Shown here: positions 47,408 through 59,649 of the stretch, piece by piece | Layout: every line of letters begins with the position of its first letter | Position numbering within the stretch: position 1 is the first letter of the stretch | NCBI GenBank assembly: GCA_012999515.1 | Contig: JABEEB010000001.1 | Span: 496,001-560,000 of the forward strand | Direction: 5' to 3' | Source of the DNA: Salifodinibacter halophilus | GTDB taxonomy: Bacteria; Pseudomonadota; Gammaproteobacteria; Nevskiales; Salinisphaeraceae | DNA: 64,000 nt | The notes under the pieces: generated by a model | Database searches by the model: none | What the model saw: only the letters and a program-made list of their open reading frames with translations | What the model was told of the DNA's origin: nothing | Program-made: the position numbers and the translations under genes

Positions 47408-49246
47408 ATGTCGATTCATCCGTTGGATGACCAGTTAATCAGCCAGATTGCTGCTGGCGAAGTCGTCGAACGGCCAGCATCGGTGGTCAAGGAGCTCGTG
47501 GAAAACAGCCTCGATGCCGATGCCACTAACATTCGTATCGAGATCGAGCAGGGCGGCTTACGCTATATCGGTGTCGCGGACGACGGTCGGGGTATCAGTG
47601 CGGACGAATTGCGACTGGCCCTGGCGCGCCACGCGACCAGCAAAATCGATAGCCTGGCGACGCTTGAAGCGGCACCGTACCTTGGGTTTCGTGGTGAAGC
47701 ACTGGCCAGTATCGCGAGTGTCGCGTCCTTACGTTTGAGTGCCCGATCAGTGGAAGCAGGGCATGGCTCGGTCGTGGATGCCAGCACACCGGGCGATATT
47801 CGTCCGGCAGCACTTGAGCAAGGGACACGCTGCGAGGTGTTCGAGTTGTTCAGCCAGGTGCCGGCACGGCGTAAATTCTTAAAAACAGCGGCCACCGAGT
47901 TTCGCCACATCCAGCGCGTGTTTAACCAATTGGCGTTATCACGCTTCGATGTAGGGTTTTCACTCATCCATGACAATACCTGCCGGGTCGCATTGCCCCC
48001 TGCAACTGAGCGTCAGGCGATAGTCGAACGGATAGGTAAAGTCGTTGGTACTGGGTTCGTCGAGCACGCGATCGCTTTGGACGAAGCTGTCGACGGCATG
48101 CGTTTAAGTGGTTGGTTGGCAACACCGGGGCTATCTCGCGCCCGCGCCGATCTGCAGTACTGCTTTGTCAACGAGCGACCCGTGCGCGATCCGGTTATCA
48201 ACCACGCCGTGCGCGAAGCCTATCGCGATCTGTTGCATAGCCAGCGTTATCCGGCGTTCATCCTCTATCTCGAAATCGACGCGGCCGCGATTGATGTCAA
48301 CGCGCATCCGGCCAAATCCGAGATCCGTTTCCGCCAGAGTCGGCCGACGCATGAATTTGTACGTCGCAGCGTCGCGCGTGCGCTGGCCGCCAACGAGACT
48401 CAATCGACTGGCGCGCATACCACGGATCTGCCGGTTGTCGAATCGCCCGCGCATCGCCCGGGTGACACCGCAACTAACCAAAGCCATGCAGCTATCTCGG
48501 CACCGAGAGAGGCGAGTGTTGCCGGCTATCCGGATAAGGCATACACGAGCCAGTATCAGTTTCAAATGCCGGCGGAGCCCTTGGGTGTTCAGGAGGTGCC
48601 AGATACGCAGCCGGATACGGCACCGGCAGGAGGCAGCGATACGCTGGGGCACGCACTCGGGCAGATCCATGACATCTTCATTCTGGCCGAAAATGAACAG
48701 GGTTTGATTGTGGTCGACATGCATGCGGCCCACGAGCGTGTACTCTACGAGCAATTAAAGACCAATCACGCGCGCGGTGCGTTGGCATCGTCACGCTTAC
48801 TTGTGCCGGCCGCCCTGGATTTGGAGCCGGGTGGCGCCGAGGCGCTCGAGGCGTATCAAGACACGGTCGCCCATTTAGGCTTCGAAATAACGCCGAGCGC
48901 GCCTGACAAGGCGCGCATCACTGCAATACCTGAGTTGCTGACCGAGCGCGATTATATTGGCTTGGCTGGTGACCTCGTCGCACAGTTGATTGGCGAAAAC
49001 ACGTCTGGTGAAACAACGGGCGATGGCGCTGATGCCCACATTCGCGGTGTGGTTGATGGCGTTCTTGCCGATATCGGATGCAAGGCGGCCGTTAAGGCCG
49101 GGCATCGGCTAACGATTACTGAAATGAATCAACTGCTGCAGGATATGGCGCACACACACCACGCCGGCCATTGTAATCATGGCCGACCGAGCTGGATCCA
49201 GGTTGACCGTGCCGGACTGGATCGACTTTTCATGCGTGGCCAGTGA
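47408..49246 (+). CDS. mutL: DNA mismatch repair protein MutL
   Basis: A 612-residue GHKL ATPase that couples MutS mismatch recognition to strand incision and UvrD loading. N-terminal ATPase motifs: VVKELVENSLDADAT, VADDGRGI, GFRGEALASI; then the transducer domain (RPVRDPVINHAVREAYRDL, DVNAHPAKSEIRF). A Ser/Thr/Pro-rich linker of about 100 residues leads to the C-terminal dimerisation domain (IVVDMHAAHERVLYEQLK...HCNHGRPSWIQV). The DMHAAHERxxYE stretch is the usual C-domain signature; the DQHAxxERxxYE endonuclease metal motif should be compared before assigning nuclease activity. GAGGTGG precedes the ATG, and the stop overlaps miaA. Confidence 0.96.
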   Translation: MSIHPLDDQLISQIAAGEVVERPASVVKELVENSLDADATNIRIEIEQGGLRYIGVADDGRGISADELRLALARHATSKIDSLATLEAAPYLGFRGEALASIASVASLRLSARSVEAGHGSVVDASTPGDIRPAALEQGTRCEVFELFSQVPARRKFLKTAATEFRHIQRVFNQLALSRFDVGFSLIHDNTCRVALPPATERQAIVERIGKVVGTGFVEHAIALDEAVDGMRLSGWLATPGLSRARADLQYCFVNERPVRDPVINHAVREAYRDLLHSQRYPAFILYLEIDAAAIDVNAHPAKSEIRFRQSRPTHEFVRRSVARALAANETQSTGAHTTDLPVVESPAHRPGDTATNQSHAAISAPREASVAGYPDKAYTSQYQFQMPAEPLGVQEVPDTQPDTAPAGGSDTLGHALGQIHDIFILAENEQGLIVVDMHAAHERVLYEQLKTNHARGALASSRLLVPAALDLEPGGAEALEAYQDTVAHLGFEITPSAPDKARITAIPELLTERDYIGLAGDLVAQLIGENTSGETTGDGADAHIRGVVDGVLADIGCKAAVKAGHRLTITEMNQLLQDMAHTHHAGHCNHGRPSWIQVDRAGLDRLFMRGQ

Positions 49247-50187
49247 CGCCGGTTTCGCGCCAGCCACCGCTCGTCTGGCTGATGGGGCCGACCGCTTCGG
49301 GCAAGAGTGAGCTCGCGGTATCGGTGGCCGAAAAGCTAAACGCTGAAATCGTGTCGGTGGATTCCGCGATGGTTTACCGCGGGATGGATATTGGAACAGC
49401 GAAACCATCGTGTGCGACACGCCGGCGTGTGCCACATACGTTGATCGACATACGCGACCCTTGGGTGGATTATTCAGCTGCTGAGTTTCGTGCAGACGCA
49501 TTATCGGAAATCGACCGAATCCATGCGGCCGGGCGACCGGCGCTACTGGTCGGTGGCACTTCACTCTATTTTCGTGCGTTGGAGTTTGGGTTAAGCGATC
49601 TACCCAGTCGCGATGAAGCGGTGCGCGCAGAGATTCGTTCCGAAGCCGAAACGGTCGGTTGGCAGGCGTTGCACGCGCGTTTGGCACACTTCGATCCGAT
49701 ACGAGCCAACGAAATTCATCCCAACGACCGCCAGCGTATTGAACGAGCATTGGAGATTGTTCGTGTTACTGGCCGCCCACCGAGTGCTCAACGCGCAACA
49801 GGCCAGGGTGAGTCCATCTTGGGGAACCGATGTTGCAAGATTGTTGTCGCACCGGACAGCCGTGCTGAGCTTCATACTCGGATCGAACAGCGTTTCACCG
49901 AAATGTTGGCAAGCGGTTTTCTCGAGGAGGTTGAAACACTGGTTCAGAACCCGAACTTATCAATCAATAATGCAGCAGCTCGAGCGGTCGGGTATCGACA
50001 ACTCTGGCCGGTCGTGCTGGGTGAAATAAGTCTCGATGATGGTGTGTATGGCGCCAAGAAAGCGACGCGTCAACTGGCCAAGCGCCAACTGACCTGGTTG
50101 CGTCGTCAAGCCGATACGGACTGGTTGATCAGTGGCCGCGCGAGCAATCGTGATCAAATATTATCAACGATTGATCGTTTTTTTTGA
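49243..50187 (+). CDS. miaA: tRNA dimethylallyltransferase
   Basis: A 314-residue enzyme that attaches a dimethylallyl group to A37 of tRNAs reading UNN codons. P-loop [12 protein letters not shown] is near the N terminus, followed by [21 protein letters not shown], the HTLIDIRDP stretch and the [12 protein letters not shown] region. GTG start at 49243 overlaps the mutL stop (GTGA), giving translational coupling. hfq follows, the classical mutL-miaA-hfq order. Confidence 0.96.
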   Translation: MTPVSRQPPLVWLMGPTASGKSELAVSVAEKLNAEIVSVDSAMVYRGMDIGTAKPSCATRRRVPHTLIDIRDPWVDYSAAEFRADALSEIDRIHAAGRPALLVGGTSLYFRALEFGLSDLPSRDEAVRAEIRSEAETVGWQALHARLAHFDPIRANEIHPNDRQRIERALEIVRVTGRPPSAQRATGQGESILGNRCCKIVVAPDSRAELHTRIEQRFTEMLASGFLEEVETLVQNPNLSINNAAARAVGYRQLWPVVLGEISLDDGVYGAKKATRQLAKRQLTWLRRQADTDWLISGRASNRDQILSTIDRFF

Positions 50188-50254
50188 CCTGATCGGGAGC
50201 GGCCGCAACGGGCCGGTATCATTAGGAAAAATAAGCTTTTATAGGAGTTGCAGC

Positions 50255-50524
50255 ATGGCGAAAGGCCAGTCCCTACAAGAACCATTTTTGAACACCTTGC
50301 GTAAAGAACGCGTTCAGGTGTCGATCTATCTAGTCAACGGCATCAAGCTACAGGGACAGATTGACTCATTCGACTCGTTCGTCGTGCTGTTACGAAACGC
50401 AGTCAGCCAAATGGTCTATAAACACGCCATTTCGACTATCGTGCCCGCACGCAACGTTCGTATTGACAAGGTCGACGATGATGAAGCGGTCGAGGATATG
50501 TCAGTTGAAGATGAGTCGATGTAA
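50255..50524 (+). CDS. hfq: RNA chaperone Hfq
   Basis: An 89-residue Sm-like protein that forms a hexamer and helps small RNAs pair with mRNAs. It has the family start [20 protein letters not shown], Sm1 ([19 protein letters not shown]) and Sm2 with [10 protein letters not shown], followed by an acidic, short C-terminal tail ([18 protein letters not shown]). The tail is shorter than in E. coli (102 residues). AGGAG seven bases before ATG 50255 excludes the longer frame starting at 50132. Confidence 0.97.
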   Translation: MAKGQSLQEPFLNTLRKERVQVSIYLVNGIKLQGQIDSFDSFVVLLRNAVSQMVYKHAISTIVPARNVRIDKVDDDEAVEDMSVEDESM

Positions 50525-50550
50525 ATTGACCGCGGACCGGTCGCTGCGGC

Positions 50551-51873
50551 GTGTTTGAACGTCCGGCGATCGGGCAGACCGCTGTTATCGTTCATGTCGC
50601 CTTCGGCGAGCGTGACTACAGCGAGGCTGATCGCGAGTTCCGCGAACTTGTTCGTTCGGCCGATGCCGATGTAAAAGCGCATATCGGCGGTAGTCGTTTG
50701 TCGCCGGACCCGCGTTATTTCGTTGGTGGCGGCAAAGCCGATGATATCGCGGCCGCAATCACCGACAACAACGCCGCACTGGCGGTCTTTAACCACGACC
50801 TGTCGCCGAGTCAGGAGCGTAACCTCGAAAAACGTTTGGGGGCCCGAGTGCTCGATCGAGCCGGCCTCATTCTTGATATCTTTTCGCGGCGAGCGCGCTC
50901 GCACGAGGGCAAACTTCAAGTCGAGCTGGCCCAGCTGCGGCATTTGGCGACGCGGCTGGTGCGAGGCTGGTCGCATCTCGAGCGCCAACGCGGCGGTATC
51001 GGACTCCGTGGCCCAGGCGAAACGCAGCTAGAAGTCGACCGTCGATTGGTCGATGATCGTATTGCGCTTTTGCAAAAACGCCTACGCAAAGTTGCCGTAC
51101 AGCGCGATCAGAGTGCGTCGGCGCGTCGGCATGTCAGCAACCCGCTGGTGTCGATGGTGGGCTATACCAACGCCGGCAAATCGACACTGTTCAATATGCT
51201 GACCGATACGAGCGCGTATACGGCGGATAAACTATTCGCCACGCTCGATCCAACGTTACGTCGTATGTCGGTCGACGTCGGCGATCCTTTGATTGTCAGC
51301 GATACGGTGGGCTTTATACGCGACCTGCCACATGAATTGATCGCGGCATTTCGGGCCACCCTGGAACAGACGCGTGACGCCGATTTGCTATTGCATGTCG
51401 TCGACGTGTCCAATCCGGAACAGCGCGATCAGATGCGCGAAGTCGAAACCGTGCTGACTGAGATCGGTGCCGGTCAGTTGCCAGTCATGGCGGTCTACAA
51501 CAAAATCGATCAATTAGCCGAATGCGAGCCACGTGTCGAAGTCGACACCGATGGTCATCCAGTGCGAGCTTTTGTATCGGCAGAAACCGGCGAGGGCGTC
51601 GCAGCATTGCGCGAAGCGTTGGGTCAGCGTTGTCGACCCGACATCAGGCGTGAGCGTCTCGAGATACCGGCTGCGGCTGGCCGACTGCGAGCTGACATTT
51701 ATGAGTTGGGCCAAGTGACCGAAGAGACAGGAACGGCCAATGGCAATCTGATCCTGGATGTTACGGCCTCGATCGGTGATCTCGAAGCCGCAGCATCACG
51801 AGCCGGCTGGTCGTTGTCGCAGCTAAGAGACGCCGATGATCAGTTGACGAGCGTGGATAATGCCGCAGGATGA
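50551..51873 (+). CDS. hflX: ribosome-associated GTPase HflX
   Basis: A 440-residue GTPase that splits stalled or heat-damaged ribosomes. The N-terminal HflX domain has the glycine-rich DPRYFVGGGKADDI, the long helical linker contains RRARSHEGKLQVELAQLRHL and GGIGLRGPGETQLEVDRR, and the G domain has GYTNAGKSTLFN (G1), DTVGFIRDLP (G3) and NKID (G4). GTG start at 50551, 26 bases after hfq. It is part of the hfq-hflX-hflK-hflC order. Confidence 0.95.
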   Translation: MFERPAIGQTAVIVHVAFGERDYSEADREFRELVRSADADVKAHIGGSRLSPDPRYFVGGGKADDIAAAITDNNAALAVFNHDLSPSQERNLEKRLGARVLDRAGLILDIFSRRARSHEGKLQVELAQLRHLATRLVRGWSHLERQRGGIGLRGPGETQLEVDRRLVDDRIALLQKRLRKVAVQRDQSASARRHVSNPLVSMVGYTNAGKSTLFNMLTDTSAYTADKLFATLDPTLRRMSVDVGDPLIVSDTVGFIRDLPHELIAAFRATLEQTRDADLLLHVVDVSNPEQRDQMREVETVLTEIGAGQLPVMAVYNKIDQLAECEPRVEVDTDGHPVRAFVSAETGEGVAALREALGQRCRPDIRRERLEIPAAAGRLRADIYELGQVTEETGTANGNLILDVTASIGDLEAAASRAGWSLSQLRDADDQLTSVDNAAG

Positions 51874-51975
51874 AGTTCGTCAGCGCAGCATGAAGCATGC
51901 CGGCGGACACAATATTCGACAGGGCCAAGGTCGACCGCTAGAATTGCGGCGCATGTATGGTCAGAGTGACGTTTA

Positions 51976-53388
51976 ATGGCGTGGAATGAGCCTGGAGGCG
52001 GAGGTAATAAGAATCCTTGGTCTGGCGGTGGGAACAACAAGAACAATAGCGGCCCGCCCGACCTAGACGAACTCTGGCGACGGCTCCGAGCCAAGCTAAC
52101 GGGCGGCGCAAATGGTGACCGCGGCAGCGGTGGTAACGGCGGTTCTTCCGGCGTTAGTGGTGCATTGCTTGGCGCCATCATCGCCGTAATCATTGTCGTC
52201 TGGCTGTTAACGGGACTGTATGTCGTGCAGCCGGGTGAAAAGGGCGTTGTGCTTCGCTTCGGGGAATATACACATACGTCGGCGCCGGGCTGGCACTGGC
52301 GTGTCCCGTATCCTGTTGACAGTGTTTACAAAGTGGATACGCAGAAGGTTCGCAGCGCCAGCAAGCGCGCGGTGATGCTGACCACGCACGAAAACTACGT
52401 CGACGTCAAAGTCGCTGTTCAATATCGCGTTTCGAACGCGATGCACTACTTATTCCGGCTGCGCGAACCCGATATGACGGTGCTGCACGTGTTGCGCGCG
52501 GCGGTCCGTTCAGTGGTCGGAAATAGCAGCATGAATGAGGTTATTCAGGAAGGCGTCGACGTCCAAAGCCTGAAACAGGAAGCCGATAAGAAAGTCGACC
52601 TGAAAAAGGAAAAGCAATCGAGCGAGCCGCAAGAGTCGCCGATGGCTAATCTGGACGACGAGCTCGTGAGTAAAATCAAGGCGCAGCTCAAGCAGCAGCC
52701 GAAGATTACCAACCGATCGCGGGCAACTCTGCATACCAACATCAAGAAATTAATGCAGTATCGGCTCGATCAATACGAGGCCGGTATTGAGATTATGAGC
52801 GTTAACGTGAAGTACGCTCAGCCGCCAGAGCCGGTGCAAAACGCATTTGAAGAGGCAATCAAGGCGCGCGAGCAGAAAGTCAACAAGAAAAACACGGCGC
52901 GCGCTTACGCCCGCGCCCTTGTCGCGAGAGCGCAGGGCGAGAAAGCCCAGACCGTGGCCAAGGCCAAGGCGTATAAACAGCGCACAGTGGCACGTTCCGA
53001 AGGTCAGGCAGCGCGTTTTGCGAAGCTCGAATCTCAGTACGAAAATGCGCCGAACGTCACGCGTGACCGGCTCTATCTGCAAACCATGAGCAAAGTGCTG
53101 GGCAACAGTCACGTGATTCTCAATTCCGGCGGTCAAGGATCGATGAATTATCTACCGCTGGAACAAGTGCTCTCGGAAAAGACTGAAGCAGCAAAGCGTC
53201 AGCAGTCCTCGGATAATGAATCGGGTAGCCAGAATATGGCGGAGCCTGGTGACAGTCCCGCGCTGCCCGAGCCGATGACGAACGGTGACCATGGTTCATC
53301 GAATACGAATGCGTCGTCAGGTAATAACGGGCAGCAGACGAATCAATCGTCCGATAATAGTCTTCGAAACCGGAACCGCAATCGATGA
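51976..53388 (+). CDS. hflK: HflK, subunit of the FtsH protease modulator complex
   Basis: A 470-residue inner-membrane SPFH protein that with HflC forms a cage around FtsH. It has the glycine/asparagine-rich cytoplasmic start (MAWNEPGGGGNKNPW), one membrane segment (about residues 58-77), an SPFH domain (YVVQPGEKGVVLRFGEY onward), a long helical region and a Ser/Asn/Gln-rich tail. It is longer than E. coli HflK (419): an extra charged segment of about 40 residues (VDLKKEKQSSEPQESP...LVSKIKAQLKQQPK) is inserted in the SPFH domain after MNEVIQEG. hflC begins inside its stop codon. Confidence 0.95.
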   Translation: MAWNEPGGGGNKNPWSGGGNNKNNSGPPDLDELWRRLRAKLTGGANGDRGSGGNGGSSGVSGALLGAIIAVIIVVWLLTGLYVVQPGEKGVVLRFGEYTHTSAPGWHWRVPYPVDSVYKVDTQKVRSASKRAVMLTTHENYVDVKVAVQYRVSNAMHYLFRLREPDMTVLHVLRAAVRSVVGNSSMNEVIQEGVDVQSLKQEADKKVDLKKEKQSSEPQESPMANLDDELVSKIKAQLKQQPKITNRSRATLHTNIKKLMQYRLDQYEAGIEIMSVNVKYAQPPEPVQNAFEEAIKAREQKVNKKNTARAYARALVARAQGEKAQTVAKAKAYKQRTVARSEGQAARFAKLESQYENAPNVTRDRLYLQTMSKVLGNSHVILNSGGQGSMNYLPLEQVLSEKTEAAKRQQSSDNESGSQNMAEPGDSPALPEPMTNGDHGSSNTNASSGNNGQQTNQSSDNSLRNRNRNR

Positions 53389-54302
53389 CGGGTAAACAGA
53401 TCGCTGGCTTGGTCATCGCGGTAATCGCGGTGGTCGTTGCCTATAATTCGTATTTCGTAGTTACACCGCGCGAGCGCATCGTGCTGGTACAGATGGGCGA
53501 CATCGTTGGCTCGAATTACCCGCCCGGATTGCACTTCAAGGTGCCTTTCATTCAGCAAGAGCATAACTTCGATCGGCGGATCCGGGCTCTGACCGGCAAC
53601 ATCGATCGTGTGCTGACCGCAGAAAGCAAGAACCTTGCTGTTAAATATTATGTGAAATGGCGCATCAATGACACGGTCGACTATTATCTGTCGACACACG
53701 GCAGTGCGCAGCGTGCCCAGGGGCTGCTCTCCGATCTGGTCAAAAACGATCTGCTGGCCGCGTTCTCAAAACGAACCATCGAGCAGGCGGTTGGCAATCA
53801 GCGTGATCAGATTCTCGCCGCGGTTGCCGTTCAAGTGAATAAGGATGCCAAGCAATACGGCATGCATGTGGCTGATGTTCGCATCATGAAATTGAACTTG
53901 CCGGAGCAAGTCAGCAAGTCGGTATACAAACGCATGCGGTCCAAACGCGAAGAGGTCATCAAGGCACTGCGTGCTGAAGGTGATGCCGCGGGTAAGGAAA
54001 TTCGCTCGGATGCGCGGCGTGCGCGGACCGAGATTCTGGCCAAAGCTTATCGCAAGGCGGAAAAGCTGAAAGGCGCGGGCGATGCCAAGGCTGCTCGTAT
54101 ATACGCCAAGGCTTATAAGCAGAATCCGGAGTTCTATACCTTCTATCGGAGCCTGCAGCTCTATCGAAACAATATTGGATCGGGCGATCTTCTGCTGCTC
54201 AAGCCGAACGGAAAGCTGTTCCAGTTTTTCAATCCGCTGTCGCGTGACTCCGAAATGGGCAAATCGTCAAACGCGGCCAAGTCTAAGTCGAATAGCTCCT
54301 GA
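53385..54302 (+). CDS. hflC: HflC, subunit of the FtsH protease modulator complex
   Basis: 305 residues. One N-terminal membrane segment (IAGLVIAVIAVVVAYNSYFVV) and an SPFH domain (TPRERIVLVQMGDIVG...PGLHFKVPFIQ) are followed by the RSKREEVIKALRAEGDAAGKEIRSDA helix. The C-terminal domain is alanine/lysine rich and ends in Ser/Lys residues. It overlaps hflK by four bases (ATGA). Most of the protein would lie in the periplasm, as in E. coli. Confidence 0.96.
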   Translation: MTGKQIAGLVIAVIAVVVAYNSYFVVTPRERIVLVQMGDIVGSNYPPGLHFKVPFIQQEHNFDRRIRALTGNIDRVLTAESKNLAVKYYVKWRINDTVDYYLSTHGSAQRAQGLLSDLVKNDLLAAFSKRTIEQAVGNQRDQILAAVAVQVNKDAKQYGMHVADVRIMKLNLPEQVSKSVYKRMRSKREEVIKALRAEGDAAGKEIRSDARRARTEILAKAYRKAEKLKGAGDAKAARIYAKAYKQNPEFYTFYRSLQLYRNNIGSGDLLLLKPNGKLFQFFNPLSRDSEMGKSSNAAKSKSNSS

Positions 54303-54308
54303 TCTAAC

Positions 54309-54497
54309 GTGGCTTGGGCCGACCTTTTTCGGGCGTTAGCGCTCGTTTGTGTCATCGAAGGATTGATGCCATTCCTGGCCCCCGATCGGTGGCGTAATAC
54401 GTTGGCGCAGTTGACCGAAGTCGACCCACGGCAGATACGCGTTTTCGGCGGCGCACTGGTTATGGTTGGGCTGGTCGCGTTACAGCTCATCGCATAG
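54309..54497 (+). CDS. DUF2065 small membrane protein (YjeT-like)
   Basis: A 62-residue protein with two hydrophobic segments (about residues 3-21 and 43-61) joined by a short loop (PDRWRNTLAQLTEVDPRQIRVFG). This pattern and the position after hflC match the conserved DUF2065/YjeT family, whose function is unknown. GTG start six bases after the hflC stop; probably co-transcribed. Confidence 0.88.
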   Translation: MAWADLFRALALVCVIEGLMPFLAPDRWRNTLAQLTEVDPRQIRVFGGALVMVGLVALQLIA

Positions 54498-54523
54498 CAC
54501 CACTAAGGACCGAGGAAACACGC

Positions 54524-57050
<2,527 letters not shown>

Positions 57051-57186
57051 GCGGTCGAGCGAGTTCGTGGTTGTAGGCCAATATCACGTCTACTGAGCTA
57101 CGCTTGATTTAAAACAGACGCGCGCCAAGGATTGGCTTTATCAGGATTCGTCGCCATATTTACGACATACGTAAAGAGGGGGCCTT

Positions 57187-58056
57187 ATGAATATTGTCAA
57201 GACGACGTTTTTGCTTACCGGCCTTACAGTGTTGCTGGTGCTTATCGGCAGTGCACTTGGCGGCACCGCCGGCATGGTTCTCGCGTTGGTCGTGGCCGGT
57301 GCGATGAATCTCGGTAGCTACTGGTTTTCCGACCGGATGGTACTGCGAATGAACGACGCGCGTGCGGTTGATCGCGACAGCGCGCCCAAACTCTATCGCT
57401 TGGTCGAAGAGCTCGTGCAGAACGCGGGACTGCCGATGCCCGCGGTTTATATCGTGGACGCCGAAGCGCCGAACGCGTTTGCTACCGGCCGCAATCCGGA
57501 ACACGCGGCCGTGGCGGTAACGACTGGGTTGCTGCGAACCATGAGCCGTGAAGAAATGAAAGGAGTGCTGGCCCACGAACTGGCTCACGTTCGCCATCGT
57601 GACACGTTGATTAGCGCACTGGCTGCAACGATCGCTGGTGCGGTTGCCATGATCGCCAATATCGCCCAATTCGCGATGTTGTTCGGTGGCATGCGCGGCG
57701 AGGACGACGAAGGGCCGGGCGGTATGATCGGGAGTCTGCTCCTTTTGATCGTCGCGCCCATCGCGGCATCGCTTATCCAACTGGCAATTTCACGCTCGCG
57801 CGAGTTTGGTGCGGACGCGGGCGGTGCTGAGATCGCTGGCAGTCCCGACGGTCTGGCCAGTGCACTCGCGAAATTGGAATCGGCCAATCGCCAACAACCA
57901 GTTCAAAGTGCTGAGAAAAATCCGGCGACGGCTCATCTGTTTATCGTCAACCCGCTTAGCGCTAAAGGGTTTAGCAAATTATTCGCCACGCATCCATCGA
58001 CCGAGGAGCGAATCGCCCGCCTACACAAGATGGGGCAATCGTACATGCGGGTATAA
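57187..58056 (+). CDS. htpX: membrane zinc metalloprotease HtpX
   Basis: A 289-residue inner-membrane M48 protease that helps clear misfolded membrane proteins together with FtsH. It has two N-terminal membrane segments (residues about 5-45), the zinc motif HELAHVRHRD (HExxH) near residue 140, two further membrane segments (about 155-210), and the third zinc ligand in the EFGADAGGAEI region. AGAGGGGG lies before ATG 57187. It is monocistronic here; heat or envelope-stress control is known in the family but no clear promoter was identified. Confidence 0.96.
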   Translation: MNIVKTTFLLTGLTVLLVLIGSALGGTAGMVLALVVAGAMNLGSYWFSDRMVLRMNDARAVDRDSAPKLYRLVEELVQNAGLPMPAVYIVDAEAPNAFATGRNPEHAAVAVTTGLLRTMSREEMKGVLAHELAHVRHRDTLISALAATIAGAVAMIANIAQFAMLFGGMRGEDDEGPGGMIGSLLLLIVAPIAASLIQLAISRSREFGADAGGAEIAGSPDGLASALAKLESANRQQPVQSAEKNPATAHLFIVNPLSAKGFSKLFATHPSTEERIARLHKMGQSYMRV

Positions 58057-58347
58057 TCACTCGCCGTGGGCCGTTGGTGGATTGATTGGTACCAACGGAT
58101 CGCCTTCCGGACACGGTGGTGCGCCCAATGCTGGATTCATATGCGTGCCGGCCAGAATATCCGGTATTGGTTGGGTTCGACGCGGGCGTTAATATCGGCT
58201 TGATGTAGTAGCGGCTCGTTCTGCCGTCGGCGCCGACGCCAAGCAAGTAAAATCGAGGCGCTTGACCGGGGTGGATGGAATTTTGATCGACCGTCGAAAG
58301 GTTGCTTCTGGTTCGCCCGGTATCTGACTTATTCCATAACTGGACAT

Positions 58348-59649
58348 ATGATGGAAACGCCAAGAATCGTTGTGGTCGGCGGTGGCGCCGGCGGTCTCGA
58401 GCTGGCTTCGCGGCTGGGGAAACGGCTGGGTCGCCGGGACAAGGCCCAGATTACGTTGGTCGACCGTGATTCGACCCATATCTGGAAGCCGCTGCTCCAC
58501 GAAGTCGCCACCGGCGTGCTCGACCAGAGTTTGGATGAAACAGCGTATCAAGGCCATGGCGCCCAACACGGTTACGATTACCAACTGGGCACATTGACCG
58601 GTATTGATCGTACGGCCCGCGAAGTCGAACTGGCATCGCTACACGACGACGACGGCAATGAATTACTCAGTGAGCGTCGGCTTGGCTATGACTATCTCGT
58701 GCTCGCATTGGGCAGTATATCCAATGACTTTGGAACGCCCGGCGTCGCCGACCACTGCTATTTTCTAGACAGCGCGTCTCAGGCCGAAGCCTTTCGACGT
58801 GCCATGCTCAACACCTTCCTGCGCTATGGAGACGGCGAGGGCAGTGAGCGACCTTGCTTATCGATCGCGATCGTCGGGGGTGGCGCTACGGGCGTCGAAC
58901 TTTCGGCTGAACTGCTCGGTGCGACCGAAATGCTGAAAAGCTACGGCTATTCGGGGATTGGCCGCGATCAACTCCAGGTCCATCTGATCGAAGCTGCGCC
59001 GCGTCTGCTGCCAGCATTGCCAGCACGTATCGGCCATGCCGTTCACCGACAACTGGAAAAAATGGGGATCCAAATTCACCTGGAAACGAAGATCACCCAG
59101 GCGGATGCACATGGTTTTAATACCGCGGATGAGCAGCGCATCGACGCGGATTTGACGGTCTGGGCCGCCGGGGTGCGTGGCGCCGACGTGTTGGCGAATC
59201 TAGGCTTGTCGACCGCAGCGAATAATCGAATCGATGTGCACCAGACGCTTCAGAGCGTGGACGACGAGCGTATTTTCGCCATCGGAGATTGTGCCGCCTG
59301 TCCGCAAGGCAATGACAGGATGGTGCCACCAAGGGCTCAGGCCGCGCACCAGATGGCTGATACGCTCTACGGCAATCTGCGTGCGGCTATTGCTGATAAG
59401 CCATTGAAGTTATTTCACTATCGCGATTTGGGATCGCTTATTTCACTATCTCATTTCGATGCTGTGGGCAACTTGATGACATCGGCCACGAAAGGCCATT
59501 TGTTCATCGAAGGGCGTCTAGCCAAACTCTTTTACGTCTCGCTTTATCGGATGCACCAGCGGGCGATTCACGGCACGTTCAACACATTGTTGAAAGTCGT
59601 AGTTGACCGGCTTAACCGTGTCCTGCGGCCGAATCTCAAGCTCCATTGA
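58348..59649 (+). CDS. ndh: type II NADH:quinone dehydrogenase
   Basis: A 433-residue, membrane-associated FAD enzyme that passes electrons from NADH to quinone without pumping protons. The FAD motif is VVVGGGAGGLELASRLG; further landmarks are STHIWKPLLHEVATG, the NADH motif IVGGGATGVELSAEL near residue 173, FAIGDCAACP, and the C-terminal PPRAQAAHQMAD and FHYRDLGSLISLS. The C-terminal amphipathic region likely binds the membrane. Two ATGs begin the ORF; the second (58351) is also possible. Upstream 291 bases have no gene. Confidence 0.94.
   Translation: MMETPRIVVVGGGAGGLELASRLGKRLGRRDKAQITLVDRDSTHIWKPLLHEVATGVLDQSLDETAYQGHGAQHGYDYQLGTLTGIDRTAREVELASLHDDDGNELLSERRLGYDYLVLALGSISNDFGTPGVADHCYFLDSASQAEAFRRAMLNTFLRYGDGEGSERPCLSIAIVGGGATGVELSAELLGATEMLKSYGYSGIGRDQLQVHLIEAAPRLLPALPARIGHAVHRQLEKMGIQIHLETKITQADAHGFNTADEQRIDADLTVWAAGVRGADVLANLGLSTAANNRIDVHQTLQSVDDERIFAIGDCAACPQGNDRMVPPRAQAAHQMADTLYGNLRAAIADKPLKLFHYRDLGSLISLSHFDAVGNLMTSATKGHLFIEGRLAKLFYVSLYRMHQRAIHGTFNTLLKVVVDRLNRVLRPNLKLH

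Noticed and set aside
57971-58363. 130-residue minus-strand ORF between htpX and ndh
   Set aside because: It overlaps the htpX end, has no ribosome-binding site and shows no recognisable domain; composition looks like antisense chance coding.
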